From assembly GCA_013203955.1 (NCBI GenBank), contig JABMOY010000235.1, forward strand, positions 1 through 42,174: a stretch of DNA of 42,174 nucleotides, written 5' to 3'. The notes beneath the pieces are model-generated. The model was not told the DNA's origin and did no database searches. It was given only the letters and a program-made list of their open reading frames with translations. Below, piece after piece: positions 31,245-39,250 of the stretch. Every line of letters starts with the position of its first letter. Positions within the stretch are counted from its first letter, which is position 1. The position numbers and the translations under genes are program-made. This stretch comes from Rhodospirillales bacterium (GTDB taxonomy: Bacteria; Pseudomonadota; Alphaproteobacteria; Rhodospirillales; Casp-alpha2).

Positions 31245-32741
31245 ATGAACGAAACACCCTATCAACAACTGGAATCCCGCTTCCGCCGCCTCAACGCCTT
31301 GGGCGAGGCCGAGGCCGTCCTGCATTGGGACATGTCGGCGATCATGCCGAGGGGCGGCGCCGAGGCCAGGGCCGAGCAGTTGTCGCAATTAAAAGCCGTC
31401 CGCCATGGGCTGTTGTGCGCGGCGGAGACGGGGGAGCTTTTGGCCGCCGCCGAGGCCGACGCGGGCGGGCTGGATGCCTGGCAAAAGGCTAACTTGCGCG
31501 AAATCCGCCGGGGCTGGACCAAGGCCATGGTGCTGCCCGAAGATTTGGTCGTCGCCTTATCGAAGGCCTGTTCGGCGTGTGAAACCGTTTGGCGGACGGC
31601 CCGGCCCGAGGCCGATTTTGCCGCCGTCGCGGCCCCTCTTGAGGCCGTCCTCGCCCTGACCATTGAGGCGGGGCAAGCGAAGGCGGAAAAGCTGGGGCTG
31701 TCCATCTATGACGCGTTGTTGGACGATTACGAGCCCGATGGTCGGTCTGCCGACATCGACGCTGTCTTTGCCGACCTGGAAAGCTTCCTGCCGGATTTTT
31801 TGGGCGCGGTCCTGGAGGCGCAAGCGGCCCGGCCCGAAGCGATCATGCCCGAAGGGCCGTTCCCCGAGGCCAAGCAAAAGGCATTGGGCGTTAAGTTCAT
31901 GGAGGCGTTGGGGTTCGATTTCGACCACGGGCGGCTCGACATCAGCCTGCATCCGTTTTGCGGCGGCACGCCCGACGATGTCCGCATCACGACCCGTTAT
32001 GACGAGGCCGATTTTACGTCGTCGCTGATGGGGGTGTTGCACGAAACCGGCCATGCGCTTTACGAAAGAGGTCTTCCCAAACAATGGCGCGGCCAGCCGG
32101 TCGGTGACGCGCTCGGCATGAGCCTGCACGAAAGCCAGTCGTTGCTGGTCGAGATGCAGGTCTGCCGGTCGCAAGGATTTCTCAATTACGCCGCCCCGAT
32201 TATTCGGGACGCCTTCGGCGGCAAAGGCGACGCTTGGCAGACGGATAACCTCCATGCGCTCTACACACAGGTCGCGCCCGGTTTCATCCGCGTCGATGCC
32301 GACGAAGTCACCTACCCGGCGCATGTCATTTTGCGCTATCAAATGGAGCGCGCGTTGCTTGAAGGCGACATGAAAATCCCCGACATCCCCGCCGCCTGGA
32401 ACGAGGGCATGCAGCGCCTTCTCGGCCTGACGCCGCCCAGCGACCGCGAAGGCTGTTTGCAGGACCTGCACTGGTACGACGGCGCCTGGGGTTATTTCCC
32501 GACCTATACCCTGGGCGCGATGACGGCGGCGCAGTTGTTCGATGCCGCCAAGCGCGCCGATACGTCAATCGAGCCGGGGATTGCCGAGGGCGACTTCAAG
32601 GCGTTGTTCCAATGGTTATCCACCCACGTCCACGCCAAGGGCTCGCTGATGTCGGCCAAGGCGTTACTGATTGAGGCCACCGGCAAGCCCCTTGATGCGG
32701 GCATCTTCAAAACCCATCTGAAAACGCGGTATCTGAGCTAG
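31245..32741 (+). CDS. M32 metallocarboxypeptidase (Taq carboxypeptidase family)
   Basis: This 498-residue cytoplasmic zinc carboxypeptidase removes C-terminal residues from peptides. The active-site motif is HETGHALYERG (HEXXH at 266-270), followed by LHESQSL, in which the downstream Glu completes the zinc site. DPQ- and GYF-type regions of the family correspond here to YFPTYTLGAMTAAQLFDAA. Length matches the usual ~500. The chosen start, MNETPYQQLESRF, fits the family; a GTG three codons upstream is possible. The gene stands 370 bp after the pentapeptide gene and is followed by thrC after 65 bp. Confidence 0.93.
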   Translation: MNETPYQQLESRFRRLNALGEAEAVLHWDMSAIMPRGGAEARAEQLSQLKAVRHGLLCAAETGELLAAAEADAGGLDAWQKANLREIRRGWTKAMVLPEDLVVALSKACSACETVWRTARPEADFAAVAAPLEAVLALTIEAGQAKAEKLGLSIYDALLDDYEPDGRSADIDAVFADLESFLPDFLGAVLEAQAARPEAIMPEGPFPEAKQKALGVKFMEALGFDFDHGRLDISLHPFCGGTPDDVRITTRYDEADFTSSLMGVLHETGHALYERGLPKQWRGQPVGDALGMSLHESQSLLVEMQVCRSQGFLNYAAPIIRDAFGGKGDAWQTDNLHALYTQVAPGFIRVDADEVTYPAHVILRYQMERALLEGDMKIPDIPAAWNEGMQRLLGLTPPSDREGCLQDLHWYDGAWGYFPTYTLGAMTAAQLFDAAKRADTSIEPGIAEGDFKALFQWLSTHVHAKGSLMSAKALLIEATGKPLDAGIFKTHLKTRYLS

Positions 32742-32788
32742 TCAGTCGTGTATTGCCGAGCCGCCCGGGCAGGGCTACGCTTGAGGAT

Positions 32789-32796
32789 AAGGGAGA
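32789..32796 (+). promoter_or_regulatory. Ribosome-binding site deciding the thrC start
   Basis: AAGGGAGA is 10 nt before GTG 32807. The longer frame from 32753 has no such site, and its extra residues do not look like threonine synthase. Confidence 0.6.
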
Positions 32797-32806
32797 ATTA
32801 AGTGCC

Positions 32807-34213
32807 GTGAAATACATATCGACCCGGGGCGGCGCTCCGGCCCAAGCCTTTGACGATGTGTTGCTGAACGGGCTGGCGCCTGACGGCGGCCTGTACGTGC
32901 CCGAAACCTGGCCGACCTTCACCGACAAAGAAATCGCCTCATTCAAAGATCTGCCTTATGCGGAATTGGCGTTGCGCGTTATCCGGCCTTTCGTTGGCGG
33001 CGCCATCGACGACAGCGCCTTGGCCGGTATCATCGACGGCGCTTATGCGAACTTCGATGCCCCCGACATCGCGCCGATGAAAGAAATCGGCAAGAACGAA
33101 TTTTTGCTGGAGCTGTTCCACGGGCCGACGTTGGCGTTCAAGGACATGGCGATGCAGTTTCTTGGCCCGGTTTTCGATCATGTGCTGAAAAAAAGAAATC
33201 AAACGGTGACCATCGTCGGCGCCACCTCGGGCGACACCGGGTCGGCCGCGATTGAGGCATGCCGCGACCGCGACGCCATCGAGATTTTCATCCTGCACCC
33301 CCAGGGCCGGGTGTCGGACGTGCAGCGCCGCCAGATGACGACTGTCTTGTCTGACAACGTCCACAACATCGCCATCGACGGCACCTTTGATGATTGCCAG
33401 GCGTTGTTGAAGGCGATGTTCAACGATGCGCCTTTTCGGGACGAGATGCGGCTTTCGGCTGTCAACTCCATCAACTGGGCGCGCATCATGGCGCAGATCG
33501 TTTATTACTTCTGGGCCGCAGCCAAAGTCGGCGCCCCGGAAAGCCATGTCTCATTCGCCGTGCCGACGGGCAATTTCGGCAACGTGTTTTCCGGCTACGC
33601 CGCCAAGCAGATGGGGCTGCCCATCGATCAACTGGTCGTCGGGTCGAACAGTAACGATATCCTGACCCGGTTTTTCGAAACCGGCGCCATGGAAAAAGGC
33701 GAAGTGCAGGCGACCATCAGCCCGTCCATGGATATTCAGGTGTCGTCCAATTTCGAGCGCCTGTTGTTCGACCTGACCGGACGCGACGGCGCCGTCACCC
33801 GCGACATTCTGGCCAATTTCCAAAGCAAAGGACGTTTTTCGGTCAACGACAAGACCTTGGAAGCAGCGCAAGCGCTGTTCTATGGCGCCCGCTTTGACGA
33901 CGACGAGACCAAGGCCGTCATCAAGGAAACCTTTGAGAAAACCGGCGAGTTGGTCGATCCGCACACTGCCATCGGCATCGCCGCCGCCCGCGCCCAGCAC
34001 CGCGACTCGAGCGTGCCGATGATTGCGCTCGCCACCGCCCATCCGGCGAAGTTCGCAGACGCCGTCTTTGACGCCACCGGCGTGCATGTGGACCTGCCGG
34101 CGCCCTTGGCCGATTTGATGGAGCGCGAAGAACGCTGTCAGGTCATGGCCAACGACTTAGCCGCCGTGCAGGACTTCATCGCCACAAACGCCCGCCAAGG
34201 AGCAATCGCTTGA
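32807..34213 (+). CDS. thrC: Threonine synthase
   Basis: Threonine synthase uses pyridoxal phosphate to turn O-phosphohomoserine into threonine in the cytoplasm. The 468-residue protein starts, at GTG 32807, with KYISTRGGAPAQAFDDVLL, typical of the longer (E. coli/yeast type) class. The Schiff-base lysine is K112 in PTLAFKDMAMQFLG. The phosphate-binding loop follows in VGATSGDTGSAAIEAC. Its stop codon overlaps the TTG start of the M16 peptidase (TTGA), so the two are coupled. Other threonine genes are not in the window. Confidence 0.95.
   Translation: MKYISTRGGAPAQAFDDVLLNGLAPDGGLYVPETWPTFTDKEIASFKDLPYAELALRVIRPFVGGAIDDSALAGIIDGAYANFDAPDIAPMKEIGKNEFLLELFHGPTLAFKDMAMQFLGPVFDHVLKKRNQTVTIVGATSGDTGSAAIEACRDRDAIEIFILHPQGRVSDVQRRQMTTVLSDNVHNIAIDGTFDDCQALLKAMFNDAPFRDEMRLSAVNSINWARIMAQIVYYFWAAAKVGAPESHVSFAVPTGNFGNVFSGYAAKQMGLPIDQLVVGSNSNDILTRFFETGAMEKGEVQATISPSMDIQVSSNFERLLFDLTGRDGAVTRDILANFQSKGRFSVNDKTLEAAQALFYGARFDDDETKAVIKETFEKTGELVDPHTAIGIAAARAQHRDSSVPMIALATAHPAKFADAVFDATGVHVDLPAPLADLMEREERCQVMANDLAAVQDFIATNARQGAIA
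34197..34202 (+). promoter_or_regulatory. Ribosome-binding site for a TTG start
   Basis: AAGGAG lies 7 nt before TTG 34210, inside the thrC 3' end. It supports TTG as the real start of the M16 peptidase, overlapping the thrC stop. Confidence 0.75.
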
Positions 34214-35460
34214 CCGTCACCGTCACCGAATTAGCCAATGGCCTGCGCGTCGTTTCCGACGTCATGGACACGGTCGAGACCGTATCGCTGGGCGCCTGGG
34301 TCGATGCCGGGGCCCGCGACGAGGACGCTTCGATCAACGGCATTTCGCACTTGTTGGAACACATGGCCTTTAAGGGCACGAAGCGCCGCAGCGCGGTTGA
34401 GATCGTCGAGGAAATCGAGGCCGTCGGCGGGCACCTGAACGCCTATACGGCGCGCGAGATGACCGCTTATTACGCCAAGGTGATGAAGGGCGACGTGCCC
34501 TTGGCCTGCGACATCATCGCCGACATTCTGCAGCATTCGGTCATGGACCCGGACGAGCTGGCCCGCGAGCGCGACGTCATCGTCCAGGAAATCAACCAGT
34601 CCTTCGATACCCCGGACGATATTGTTTTTGACTACTTCCAGAAAACCGCCTACCCCAAACAGGCCCTCGGCCGCCCGGTGCTGGGCACCGCAGAGCTGGT
34701 CCAGAGCATGGATTCACAAGTGTTGCTGGATTACATGGCCGCCCATTATTCGGCGCCCAACATCGTCTTCGCCGCCGCCGGCAACCTCGACCACGACGCA
34801 TTGGTGCGCTTGGCCGAAGACGCCTTTACAGCCCTCCCCCAACCCAAAAATGGCAAGCGCGAGAAGGCCAAGTACGTCGGCGGCGAATTTCGCGAGGCCC
34901 GCGACGTCGAACAGGTGCATCTGGTGCTGGGGCTGGAAGGGATCGACTACGAGGTCGAGGATTTCCACGCCGCCGCCATCTTTTCGACGATCCTCGGCGG
35001 CGGCATGTCGTCCAGGCTGTTCCAAGAGGTCCGCGAGAAACGCGGGCTCGCCTATTCCGTCTATTCGTACCTCAGCCATTATTCCGACGGCGGGGTTTTC
35101 GGGGTTTATGCCGGGACCAGACGCGACGAGGCCCAAGGCTTGGTGCCGCTTGTCTTCGATGAAATCGGCAAGTTGTGCGAGACCGTCGGCGACGCCGAAT
35201 TCGCCCGCGCCCGCGCCCAGATCAAGGCCGGCATCATGATGTCCCGGGAAAGCACGGCGGCCAGATGCGAACAACTGGCGCGCCAGATGATGGTGTTCAA
35301 GCGCCCCATCCCGGTGGCCGAGACCGTCGCCAAGATCGACGCCGTCGATGCCGAGTCCGTGCGTCGCGTCGGCGAAAGGTTTTTGGCCAGCCGCTCGACG
35401 GTAACGATGCTCGGCCCGATTGCCGACATTGGTGATTTCACGGAACGGGCGTCGGCTTAG
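34210..35460 (+). CDS. M16 family metallopeptidase (processing-peptidase type)
   Basis: This 416-residue zinc peptidase of the pitrilysin family resembles mitochondrial processing peptidase beta. The inverted zinc motif is HLLEH (47-51) within GISHLLEHMAFKGT, and the downstream Glu ligand lies about 75 residues later in the RERDVIVQEINQS helix. The glycine-rich loop GGGMSSRLFQEVREKRGLAYS is complete, so it is the catalytic type rather than the inactive partner. It begins with TTG, overlapping the thrC stop. The thrC-M16 pair is common in Alphaproteobacteria. A cytoplasmic or periplasmic peptide-clearing role is assumed. Confidence 0.93.
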   Translation: MTVTVTELANGLRVVSDVMDTVETVSLGAWVDAGARDEDASINGISHLLEHMAFKGTKRRSAVEIVEEIEAVGGHLNAYTAREMTAYYAKVMKGDVPLACDIIADILQHSVMDPDELARERDVIVQEINQSFDTPDDIVFDYFQKTAYPKQALGRPVLGTAELVQSMDSQVLLDYMAAHYSAPNIVFAAAGNLDHDALVRLAEDAFTALPQPKNGKREKAKYVGGEFREARDVEQVHLVLGLEGIDYEVEDFHAAAIFSTILGGGMSSRLFQEVREKRGLAYSVYSYLSHYSDGGVFGVYAGTRRDEAQGLVPLVFDEIGKLCETVGDAEFARARAQIKAGIMMSRESTAARCEQLARQMMVFKRPIPVAETVAKIDAVDAESVRRVGERFLASRSTVTMLGPIADIGDFTERASA

Positions 35461-35465
35461 TTTTT

Positions 35466-35560
35466 AACCACGAAGACACAAAGTCACGAAGAAGAATAAA
35501 AACGGACCGACGCTTTTCTTAATTCTTTTTATTCTTTAGTGCCTTTGTGCCTTTGTGGTT
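35466..35560. repeat. Inverted-repeat element, ACCACGAAGACAC family (copy 1)
   Basis: The left arm AACCACGAAGACACAAAG (35466-35483) is complementary to the right arm CTTTGTGCCTTTGTGGTT (35543-35560) with a few mismatches; the interior is AT-rich. It starts 6 bp after the M16 stop. A second copy lies at 35998-36060. Repeats with this core are dispersed in many environmental genomes, from general knowledge. No coding capacity. Confidence 0.8.
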
Positions 35561-35602
35561 TAATTTTTTAAAACCTAGAGCACCTTCCGTTCAAATAGAA
35601 TC

Positions 35603-35671
35603 GTCACCCCCGCGAAGGCGGGGGTCCAGGGCATTGAAAAAGAACTGGATTCCCGCTTTCGCGGGAATGAC
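35603..35671. repeat. Palindromic repeat pair, GTCATTCCCGC family
   Basis: Two palindromes face each other. 35603-35629 has core CACCCCCGCGAAGGCGGGGGT, ending in CCAG; 35645-35671 begins CTGGATTCCCGC and ends GCGGGAATGAC. They are related to the elements at 30994-31181. The first has C/G changes in both arms that keep pairing, which suggests selection or recent copying of the hairpin. Confidence 0.85.
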
Positions 35672-35700
35672 GGCACGGATACAACTGATCGAAAAATGCC

Positions 35701-35994
35701 TTAGTCGCCCTCTTTGGCCGTTAAATAATCCTCGACCATTTTATAGATCGCTTCGGCGTCGGCCTCGCTGCCGGAAAAGACGATATTGCTTTTCTCGCCG
35801 TAGATGTTGAGCTGATACCCCCGGGCTTCGCAGACTTCTTCGAGGGCGGCGATGAACGGCGTAATGACGTTATCGTTGAGCGCCTCCGCATCGGCCTCGG
35901 CCTCCATGCGCTCGAATAGGGAGCGCATCAAGCCTTCCGGCCCATCGCCTTTCTTGGCATCCTTTTGCGTTTTTAGATTTTTTTTCTTAGCCAT
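35701..35994 (-). CDS. Small conserved-looking protein of unknown function
   Basis: This 97-residue protein has a strongly basic start (MAKKKNLKTQKDAKKGD), a helical middle (LMRSLFERMEAEADAEAL) and a C-terminal mixed alpha/beta part ending in YKMVEDYLTAKEGD. I do not recognise it. The frame is open six codons further upstream, but those codons come from the repeat element, so ATG 35994 is chosen. The repeat ends within a few bases of this ATG, leaving no normal ribosome-binding site. It lies between two repeat elements and downstream of yqgE on the same strand. Confidence 0.65.
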   Translation of the reverse strand: MAKKKNLKTQKDAKKGDGPEGLMRSLFERMEAEADAEALNDNVITPFIAALEEVCEARGYQLNIYGEKSNIVFSGSEADAEAIYKMVEDYLTAKEGD

Positions 35995-35997
35995 TTT

Positions 35998-36060
35998 TAA
36001 CCACGAAGACACAAAGAAAAAGTTTCAAAAGGACCTTTGCGTCTTTGTGCCTTTGTGGTG
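35998..36060. repeat. Inverted-repeat element, ACCACGAAGACAC family (copy 2)
   Basis: The left arm AACCACGAAGACACAAAG starts at about 35999, and the right arm CTTTGTGCCTTTGTGGT ends near 36060. It lies between the stop of yqgE (36071) and the start of the small gene at 35994, shorter than copy 1 (63 against 95 bp). Confidence 0.8.
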
Positions 36061-36070
36061 AAGATATTTT

Positions 36071-36676
36071 TTAAGCGTGTCCCATGTCGTCGGACAGCAT
36101 CCACGGGTCGACGCCGATCTTTCCCATCGCCCGTTCCCACTTGTTGTCGAGCTTCGGCCCGAACACCAGGTCGGCGTCGGCGGCGACGTGCAGCCAGCCG
36201 TTGTGCTTGAATTCGGCGTCCAATTGCCCCGGCCCCCACCCGGCGTACCCGAGCGCCAACAGGCTCTGCCGGGGGCCGTCGCCGACGGCAATGGCTTTCA
36301 GGATATCCACCGTCGCGGTCAGCGCCACGTCGGTGTCGACGACCATGGTCGCTTCCTGCAAGTAATCGCGCGAATGCAGGACGAAGCCGCGCCCCGATTC
36401 CACCGGGCCACCGAAATGAACCCTGATTTCCTGACCGGCGCCGACTTGCGTGATGCCCAGTTGTTCCAGCATGTCGGGGAACGACAGCGTATCGAGCGCC
36501 CGGTTGACGACCAAGCCCATGGCGCCGTCGGAATTGTGGGCGCACATATAGATCACGGATTTCTCGAAGCGCGGGTCCTGCATGCCCGGCATGGCGACGA
36601 TCAGCTGCCCGGCCAGATAGTCGCCGGCGTCATCGTCGTCGGAACCTTTTTCAAAAACTTCGTCGAAGTTGCTCAT
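36071..36676 (-). CDS. yqgE: YqgE/AlgH family protein
   Basis: This 201-residue protein of the UPF0301/AlgH family carries the hallmark stretches GQLIVAMPGMQDPRFEKSVIYMCAHN, AMGLVVNRALD and HFGGPVESGRGFVLHS. It is a compact alpha/beta protein found across proteobacteria. AlgH of Pseudomonas was described in alginate control, but a general function is not agreed. The first ~20 residues are acidic (EVFEKGSDDDDAGD) and may be disordered. An AT-rich 210-bp region separates its start from the divergent PAS gene. Confidence 0.93.
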   Translation of the reverse strand: MSNFDEVFEKGSDDDDAGDYLAGQLIVAMPGMQDPRFEKSVIYMCAHNSDGAMGLVVNRALDTLSFPDMLEQLGITQVGAGQEIRVHFGGPVESGRGFVLHSRDYLQEATMVVDTDVALTATVDILKAIAVGDGPRQSLLALGYAGWGPGQLDAEFKHNGWLHVAADADLVFGPKLDNKWERAMGKIGVDPWMLSDDMGHA

Positions 36677-36773
36677 CGGTTTTCGCCTTTAAAGGCTGCA
36701 TACCCTGTAATTATGCCATATCTGCGGCTTTCGGGCAAAGAAAGCCGAAATTCGCGCGACATTCCGACCAAAT

Positions 36774-36792
36774 GATAATGATTATTATTGCA
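36774..36792. promoter_or_regulatory. Fur-box-like sequence
   Basis: The 19 bases starting GATAATGATTATTATTG match the classical Fur box (GATAATGATAATCATTATC) at 14 positions, including all of the first nine. It lies in AT-rich DNA between the divergent yqgE and PAS genes, about 95 bp before the latter. Alphaproteobacteria may use Irr or RirA instead, so this is only a candidate. Confidence 0.35.
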
Positions 36793-36887
36793 TGTATGAC
36801 GGCCATCATATAAATATATGCAAATATATGTAAAATTATATAGAACCTAAAAAATTAAATAACGACTCTGAATGGGAACGGGGCTCG

Positions 36888-37475
36888 GTGGAAATCAAAA
36901 TCGACGACATTACAAACCCAGAGATGAACGCCTTTCTGGATTATTGGCAATCCCTCCGCGGCCCGAGGTTCGCCCCATCCTGGAAAGAATTCGATCTGCT
37001 GGCCCTTGATGCCAAATCCATTCCTTACATAACCGTCGTCGATGTCCACCACGATCCGCTTGATTTTGTCTTCAGATTCTGGGGAACGGCGCACGTTAAT
37101 GCCAAGGGCTTGGACAAGACCGGCAAGTCCGTTATCGATGACCCGCATTTCAAGGCGGTTTCAGGCTTCGATGAATTCAAACAGGTTATCGACAAAAAAC
37201 TTCCCCTCGCCGTTCAGGACACGGCCAAGTTTCCCAACCAAGACGCCGAGCAAGTCCCTATAATGGTTCTTCGCCTGCCCCTTTCCGACAACGGCAAGGA
37301 CGTCGACAAGGTTATTTCGCTGGTGAGATGGGAATTAACTCGGCCCCCCTCACTTTTTCTGCAAGGTGATCAGGCCGACCAGGGCGACCGCCGAGATTCC
37401 GGCGCCGACAAAGAATGTCGCCGATGGCCCATAGACATCCCACAGCAACCCGGCGATCAGGTTACCGCCCAGTAA
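36888..37475 (+). CDS. PAS_5-type domain protein, 3' end overlapping an MFS gene
   Basis: This protein starts at GTG 36888. Residues 1-150 form a PAS-like domain of the Rhodospirillales PAS_5 group: LDYWQSLRGPRFAPSWKEFD, VVDVHHDPLDFVFRFWGT, then VMVLRLPLSDNGKDVDKVIS-type strand near 125-145. Such proteins usually end here. The frame instead continues for about 42 codons, antisense to the last part of the convergent MFS gene (37350-37475). That tail is low-complexity (QGDQADQGDRRDSG) and unlikely to be a folded domain. A lost stop codon or frameshift near 37345 is suspected. Likely a cytoplasmic sensory or accessory protein; ligand unknown. Confidence 0.7.
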   Translation: MEIKIDDITNPEMNAFLDYWQSLRGPRFAPSWKEFDLLALDAKSIPYITVVDVHHDPLDFVFRFWGTAHVNAKGLDKTGKSVIDDPHFKAVSGFDEFKQVIDKKLPLAVQDTAKFPNQDAEQVPIMVLRLPLSDNGKDVDKVISLVRWELTRPPSLFLQGDQADQGDRRDSGADKECRRWPIDIPQQPGDQVTAQ

Positions 37476-38603
37476 CGCCAAACCCGTCACCATGTTGAAG
37501 ATGCCGAAGGCGGTGCCGCGGATTTTCTGCGGTGTCGTATCGGCGACCATGGCGGCCAGCAGGCCTTGGGTCAGCCCCATGTGCAGACCCCACAAGACAA
37601 CGCCCGCCAGAACCATCCATATGCCCGTCGCCAAAGCCAGAACGACGTCTGCGGCAATAAGAAAGGCAAACCCAAGCGCCAAAATGAACCGCCGGTCGAC
37701 CCGATCCGACAGCGCGCCGGCCGGATAAGCCGAGGCCGCATAGACGACGTTCAAAACCACAAACACCAGCGGCACCAGGGCGATCGACAAGCCGACGTTC
37801 TCGGCGCGAAGCACCATAAAGGCTTCGCTAAACCGCGCCAACGCCATCACCGCGCCGACAATCACCAGCCACCAATAAGCCGGCCCGACTTGCCTGAGCG
37901 CCTTGAACTGGATGGGGGAACGCGCTTCGCCTTTAGGCCGAACCGTTTCCGGTTCCTTGACCGCGAAGATCAGAATGCCGACGCTGATGAACGCCGGGAT
38001 CACGGCAATCCAAAACACCGCCTGGATATCGTTCGCCAGCAAATACATGAAGACGACGGCCAGCAGCGGCCCGGCGAAGGCGCCGACCGTGTCCAGGGAT
38101 TGCCGTAAGCCATAACACGCACCGCGTAGGTGGGGCGGTGCGATATCGCCGATCAGCGCATCGCGCGGCGCGCCGCGTATGCCTTTGCCGATACGGTCAA
38201 TGAAGCGCGCCGTAAAAACCATGGCGGCGGAACCGGCCAGCGGGAACAACGGTTTGGTGACGGCGGCCAGACCATAACCGATCACCGTCAGCATCTTGCG
38301 CTTGCCCAGATAGTCGCTGAGCGTGCCCGAAAAAACTTTGGTGATCGCCGCCGTCGCCTCGGCGACGCCCTCGATCAGCCCGACCGCCAGCGCGCTGGCG
38401 CCCAACCCGGTGACCAAAAACACCGGCAGCAGGCTATGGATCAGCTCCGAAGACGTGTCCATGAACAGGCTGACCAGCCCCAGCGCCCAAATGCTCTTGG
38501 GGATGGCGCGCACACCGGTCGGGCCAGCCGGGGCGGGCATTTCGTCGTCGGCTTCGGTCGCCTTCATCCGCGCTTCCTCTGTTGCCGGGGACGCCAATCC
38601 CAA
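37350..38603 (-). CDS. MFS transporter
   Basis: This 417-residue major facilitator has about twelve hydrophobic segments. The loop 2-3 motif GTLSDYLGKRKMLTVIGYGL and the middle RIGKGIRGAPRDALIGDIAP fit a drug- or metabolite-type MFS; RGAPRDALI also resembles MFS proteins annotated as multidrug or sugar efflux. An N-terminal stretch of about 30 residues is hydrophilic. The 3' end overlaps the convergent PAS frame by 126 bp. No regulatory gene is adjacent, and the substrate is not known. Confidence 0.88.
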   Translation of the reverse strand: MGLASPATEEARMKATEADDEMPAPAGPTGVRAIPKSIWALGLVSLFMDTSSELIHSLLPVFLVTGLGASALAVGLIEGVAEATAAITKVFSGTLSDYLGKRKMLTVIGYGLAAVTKPLFPLAGSAAMVFTARFIDRIGKGIRGAPRDALIGDIAPPHLRGACYGLRQSLDTVGAFAGPLLAVVFMYLLANDIQAVFWIAVIPAFISVGILIFAVKEPETVRPKGEARSPIQFKALRQVGPAYWWLVIVGAVMALARFSEAFMVLRAENVGLSIALVPLVFVVLNVVYAASAYPAGALSDRVDRRFILALGFAFLIAADVVLALATGIWMVLAGVVLWGLHMGLTQGLLAAMVADTTPQKIRGTAFGIFNMVTGLALLGGNLIAGLLWDVYGPSATFFVGAGISAVALVGLITLQKK

Positions 38604-38695
38604 ACACTATGGCGGATAGGGGGCGGGGGATACCGGTTTTCGTGCCCCGCTTGCTGAAGTTGATAACCAAAAGCCGACCTAATGACGCCAGAGAC

Positions 38696-39250
38696 CTACT
38701 CGGCATGTTTTACATCGTGAAGGAAACGCAAGTAATGCTCAGGCAGACCATGCGCTTGGGCGCCCTCCCGCAACAAAGTGATATAGCGGTGTGAAGGATT
38801 GCCGTCGGTCTCTTTGCCATCGGCGATGTAGATGACGGCCACGACCGCACGGCCATCGATATCTTCCGCATCCACCCACAGATGACGATAGCGCCGACCG
38901 GGTACGCCCTCGGTGGCGTCGAGATGCACCAAGTCGGTCCTGGTGATCTGGTAAAGCACACCCCAAACTTCCCCGTCCGTGTCGGGCGAAATATTGGCGG
39001 GCGCCGCCTTGCCCCTCGGCCGTCCCTCTAGGTTAAAGCGCAGGCGATACCCCCGGACACGACCGGCGCGCCATTCGATCGGCCGCATGCCACGCCGTTC
39101 GCGAAAGGCGCTGTCGTGCATGTTGGCGCCGAAGGCGAAGTACCAAACCCTATCGTTCGGCTTGCCGTCGATGCGAAGACCGCGAAGCCCGTAATAGATC
39201 TTTGAGAGCACCCAGGATTTGGCGATCAATCTTCGCAATCCGATCTTCAT
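38696..39250 (-). CDS. Gamma-glutamylcyclotransferase-like (AIG2/GGCT) protein
   Basis: This 184-residue protein has the GGCT-like fold. The substrate-binding stretch is WYFAFGANM (36-44), and the catalytic glutamate is E114 in LDATEGVPGRRYRH. Enzymes of this fold cyclise gamma-glutamyl groups to 5-oxoproline, though many members are unproven. It is the last gene of a three-gene operon and overlaps the MFS gene before it by 4 bp (ATGA). The N-terminal 30 residues are basic and hydrophobic, an extra stretch not needed for the fold. Confidence 0.85.
   Translation of the reverse strand: MKIGLRRLIAKSWVLSKIYYGLRGLRIDGKPNDRVWYFAFGANMHDSAFRERRGMRPIEWRAGRVRGYRLRFNLEGRPRGKAAPANISPDTDGEVWGVLYQITRTDLVHLDATEGVPGRRYRHLWVDAEDIDGRAVVAVIYIADGKETDGNPSHRYITLLREGAQAHGLPEHYLRFLHDVKHAE

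Noticed and set aside
30313-31257. 314-codon minus-strand frame across the pentapeptide 3' end and the palindrome
   Set aside because: The frame reads through repeat DNA and antisense to a gene with clear repeats; no motif or start signal.
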